Position numbers and translations under genes: made by a program. The notes under the pieces were generated by a model. The model was given only the letters and a program-made list of their open reading frames with translations. It was not told the DNA's origin and made no database searches. A stretch of DNA of 64,000 bases, taken from the NCBI GenBank assembly GCA_963837395.1, contig CAWINI010000004.1:558001-622000 (forward strand), in the 5' to 3' direction. Origin of the DNA: CAVZQN01 sp963837395. GTDB taxonomy: Bacteria; Acidobacteriota; HRBIN11; JAKEFK01. Positions 61,336 through 64,000 of this stretch are shown here, piece by piece (the stretch's first letter is position 1; the number at the start of each line of letters is the position of its first letter).

Positions 61336-63588
61336 ATGCGTTCCGGTTGGATTATTGCTGCGGTTGCGATCGCTGTTTTTTCAAATCTCTTATATCCATC
61401 AACTGACAAATCAATCATGGGATTTAAACAAGCGGAAGAGCAACTTTCGCTTGAATCAAAATTTGATAGTTATCTGAAAGCAGAGAATCTAAGAACATGG
61501 ATGGAACATCTGAGTGCGCGTCCGCATCACACCAGTTCCGCTTATGACAAAGAGAATGCTGAATACATTGCCGGATTATTTCGATCCTGGGGTTATGAAA
61601 CTCAAATCGAGCAATTTAAAGTCTTGTTTCCAACTCCGAAGACTCGTGTTGTGGAATTGCTAGAACCCGAAAAATATACAGCTGCGTTATCGGAGCCTGC
61701 AATTCCAGAAGATCACACCTCCGGACAACAAACCGAACAGCTTCCAACTTACAACGCATATTCAATTGATGGCGATGTTACCGGTGAACTGGTTTACGTG
61801 AATTACGGAGTGCCGAAAGATTATGATGAATTGAAATTGCGCGGTGTGGATGTTAAGGGAAAAATTGTGATCGCACGGTATGGTGCATCCTGGCGTGGAG
61901 TGAAACCGAAAGTTGCGGCAGAACACGGCGCAATTGGTTGCATTATTTATTCCGATCCGAGTGGTGATGGTTATTATCAAGGAGATGTTTATCCGAAAGG
62001 CGGCTGGCGCAATGAAAATGGTGTTCAGCGCGGTTCTGTCATGGATTTTACTGAACATGATGGAGATCCGTTAACACCGTTTATTGCAGCAACCGAAAAT
62101 GCAAAACGTCTTCCGCGAGAAAAATCCAGCGCCATCACAAAAATTCCGGTGCTACCGATTTCATATAAAGATGCACAACCGTTGTTGAAAGCGCTGGCAG
62201 GTCCTGTTGCACCGGATTCATGGCGCGGAGATCTTGCAATTCCATATCACATCGGACCAGGCCCGGCAAAAGTTCATTTGAAACTTGAGTTTAATTGGAA
62301 TCTTGTGCCAATTTATGACGTGATAGCGCGGATGCCTGGAAGCAAATATCCGGATCAATGGATTGTTCGCGGAAATCATCATGATGCGTGGGTAAATGGC
62401 GCAACCGATCCGATCAGCGGACAGGTTGCAATGTTGGAAGAGGCGCGAGCGATTGCTGAACTCGCAAAAACCGGATGGAAACCGAAACGTACTTTGATTT
62501 TTTGTGCGTGGGATGCAGAAGAACAAGGCTTACTTGGATCCACGGAATGGGTTGAAGCACATCAAGATGATCTAAGGGAAAAAGCGATTGCCTATATCAA
62601 CAGCGATAGCAATTCTCGTGGTTTCTTACAAGTAGCAGGATCACAAACGCTGGAAAAATTTTTGAATCAAGTTGCACGAGATGTGGAAGATCCTGAGAAA
62701 AAAATTAGCGTTCAGGAACGAGCGCGTGCAAAACAGATCATTGAAGGGAGTGCGGAAGAGCGGAAAGAAGCACACAATCGAGAAGATTTGCGTTTACCCG
62801 CGTTAGGATCTGGTTCGGACTATACTCCATTTCTGCAGTTTGCCGGAATTGCATCTTTGAATATCGGTTACGGCGGTGAAGAAGAATACGGACAATATCA
62901 TTCCATTTATGATTCGTTCGATCATTACACCAAATTCATGGATCCTACCTTTATATATGGAGTGACACAGGCGAAAACCGGCGGACGCATTGTACTTCGA
63001 CTCGCAAATGCGGAGTTGTTGCCGTTCGAATTCACAGGATTCTCAGACAACATTTCAAAGTACGTAAAAGGACTTCAAGATTTAGCGGACAAAATGCGGG
63101 ATGACAATGTTGAACGCACGCGGCGTCTGAGTGATAAAACGTACGATGCATATTTCGATCCTACAAAAACATTTGTTGCCCCCGAAGCTGAGGAGCCGGT
63201 TCCTCATTTGAATTTTGCACCGCTGGAAAATGCAGCTACGCGGCTGGACAAGCGTGCGCAAGATTATAAAAAGGCATATCAAGATGCCGCCAGTGAACTT
63301 CAAGATCAAAATGCGCAGCGTTTGAACGAAATCTTAATGTTCAGTGAACGTGCATTAACGCGCAAAGAAGGTTTGCCTGGACGTCCGTGGTTCAGGCATC
63401 AAATTTACGCGCCCGGAATTTATACCGGATATGAACCGAAGCCTCTACCATCGATCAGCGAAGCGATTGAGCAGAAGAAGTGGAAAGTGGCAGAAGAGCA
63501 AATCGTAGTCGTTGCCGATACGTTGAATAAATTTTCGGATGAAATCGATCGCGCGATTGGTGTGCTTCAACCGAAAGCAACCAAATAG
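61336..63588 (+). CDS. M28 family metallopeptidase (glutamate carboxypeptidase II-like)
   Basis: 750 residues: N-terminal signal or anchor helix, a PA domain (about 130-290), the M28 catalytic domain and a C-terminal transferrin-receptor-like dimerisation domain (about 570-750). Zinc ligands align with human GCPII: His348 (GNHHDAW), bridging Asp358 (ATDPISG), Glu395/Glu396 (WDAEEQGLLGS), Asp in INSDSNSRG and His in QYHSIYDS. It should be an exported carboxypeptidase acting on acidic or other small peptides. Start ATG 61336 has a strong AAAGGAGGG site. Confidence 0.93.
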   Translation: MRSGWIIAAVAIAVFSNLLYPSTDKSIMGFKQAEEQLSLESKFDSYLKAENLRTWMEHLSARPHHTSSAYDKENAEYIAGLFRSWGYETQIEQFKVLFPTPKTRVVELLEPEKYTAALSEPAIPEDHTSGQQTEQLPTYNAYSIDGDVTGELVYVNYGVPKDYDELKLRGVDVKGKIVIARYGASWRGVKPKVAAEHGAIGCIIYSDPSGDGYYQGDVYPKGGWRNENGVQRGSVMDFTEHDGDPLTPFIAATENAKRLPREKSSAITKIPVLPISYKDAQPLLKALAGPVAPDSWRGDLAIPYHIGPGPAKVHLKLEFNWNLVPIYDVIARMPGSKYPDQWIVRGNHHDAWVNGATDPISGQVAMLEEARAIAELAKTGWKPKRTLIFCAWDAEEQGLLGSTEWVEAHQDDLREKAIAYINSDSNSRGFLQVAGSQTLEKFLNQVARDVEDPEKKISVQERARAKQIIEGSAEERKEAHNREDLRLPALGSGSDYTPFLQFAGIASLNIGYGGEEEYGQYHSIYDSFDHYTKFMDPTFIYGVTQAKTGGRIVLRLANAELLPFEFTGFSDNISKYVKGLQDLADKMRDDNVERTRRLSDKTYDAYFDPTKTFVAPEAEEPVPHLNFAPLENAATRLDKRAQDYKKAYQDAASELQDQNAQRLNEILMFSERALTRKEGLPGRPWFRHQIYAPGIYTGYEPKPLPSISEAIEQKKWKVAEEQIVVVADTLNKFSDEIDRAIGVLQPKATK

Positions 63589-63628
63589 TTTCTCGCGTCA
63601 ATCATTCGATTTACAAAGGAGATGACAG

Positions 63629-64000
63629 GTGCCTATTACTGCTTTCAACAGTTTCACCGATGGCCTCGATCCGAATCGAAGAAGCCGTGAACACTTTATC
63701 GCCAACACCAACCTTGATGATAACCGCCTCTGGGTTCCTTATGCGGATGGTGTGTGGTTCCAACCATGCTGTTTTAATGTCACCTCCGGTGGATTCAGCG
63801 TAGTTCTGAAGGGTCTACCAGGTGCGATGCTTGGGACCCATTACCACGTTGGCACTGTACATGGATATACGATGAGTGGTTATTGGCGATACCTGGAGCA
63901 TGACTGGGTTGCAAAGCCTGGAACGTTTATCTACGAACCTGCCGGCGAGGCTCACACGTTGGTTATCACCGACGACTCACCAGAACCAGCGCTGATCCTT
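63629..64000 (+). CDS. Cupin, 2,4'-dihydroxyacetophenone dioxygenase-like (cut by window end)
   Basis: GTG 63629, with AAAGGAGATG upstream, opens a frame that is still open at the window end (124 codons). The cupin metal motif is visible as THYHVGTVHGYTMSG, with later EPAGEAHTL. This resembles the 2,4'-dihydroxyacetophenone dioxygenase/ChrR-like cupin family. A role in aromatic degradation is not supported by neighbours. Confidence 0.7.
   Translation, partial: MPITAFNSFTDGLDPNRRSREHFIANTNLDDNRLWVPYADGVWFQPCCFNVTSGGFSVVLKGLPGAMLGTHYHVGTVHGYTMSGYWRYLEHDWVAKPGTFIYEPAGEAHTLVITDDSPEPALIL

Noticed and set aside
1..64000. Alternative genetic code with TGA as tryptophan
   Set aside because: Many genes end at TGA in ATGA or TGATG overlaps with the next start (for example 4170-4172, 17062-17064, 27024-27026), so TGA is a normal stop. 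TGG is also used throughout.

Overview
This 64 kb window looks like chromosome from a Gram-negative, respiring, heterotrophic bacterium of fairly low G+C (by eye, low-to-mid 40s percent). It carries outer-membrane and periplasmic proteins, an RND efflux system, complex I subunits, many secreted hydrolases and a propeller-type sensor kinase. That mix resembles Acidobacteriota or a related uncultured lineage, but the phylum is only an inference, since no rRNA or ribosomal protein gene is present. No tRNA, rRNA, CRISPR array or prophage was seen.

Layout. 0-5 kb (+): end of an ABC-F ATPase, a LysM protein behind a candidate sigma-54 promoter, an insertion sequence with paired end repeats and a frameshifted integrase-type transposase, secG, a PLP ammonia-lyase, and a Cys-rich response regulator. 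5-9 kb (-): a signalling set (HPt-REC-REC-GGDEF diguanylate cyclase, CheY-like regulator, PilZ-like/repeat protein) and thiC. 9-18 kb (-): a secreted Asp-box protein, moaA, and a complete isc operon in the order iscR-def-iscS-iscU-iscA-hscB-hscA-iscX, with peptide deformylase inserted and hscA broken by an in-frame TGA. 18-21 kb (-): DUF4126, HD and PspC proteins, a frameshifted conserved gene and a dienelactone hydrolase. 21-30 kb: a sigma-54-type small gene with an in-frame TGA, then lipA and nuoI-H-G-D-C-B-A (no E, F or J-N), and selD. selD itself encodes selenocysteine, with a good SECIS hairpin. 30-38 kb: a zinc-ribbon peptide, an ABC-like ATPase without a P-loop, a Rieske protein, esterases, a metallo-beta-lactamase, a CocE-type hydrolase and an amidohydrolase. 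38-48 kb (+): PAP2 phosphatase, response regulator, histidine kinase and a TolC/adaptor/RND efflux operon. The two blocks are tied together by a duplicated CusR-like operator. 48-64 kb: flavin reductase, beta-CASP nuclease, accessory unknowns including DUF4256, a propeller kinase/LuxR regulator pair, a delta-60 repeat protein, a double ThyX-like protein, an M28 peptidase and the start of a cupin.

The minus-strand block from thiC to selD is rich in Fe-S biogenesis and its clients (ThiC, MoaA, LipA, NuoB/G/I). Two features run through the whole window. First, intergenic spaces are filled with short-unit tandem repeats (7-mers such as GATGCGA, about 9-mers such as CACGGAA) arranged as long inverted arms, and these sometimes encode protein ends. 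Second, at least seven otherwise good genes carry a one-base frameshift or an in-frame TGA. That points either to sequence error or to unusual decay; only the selD TGA is clearly programmed.
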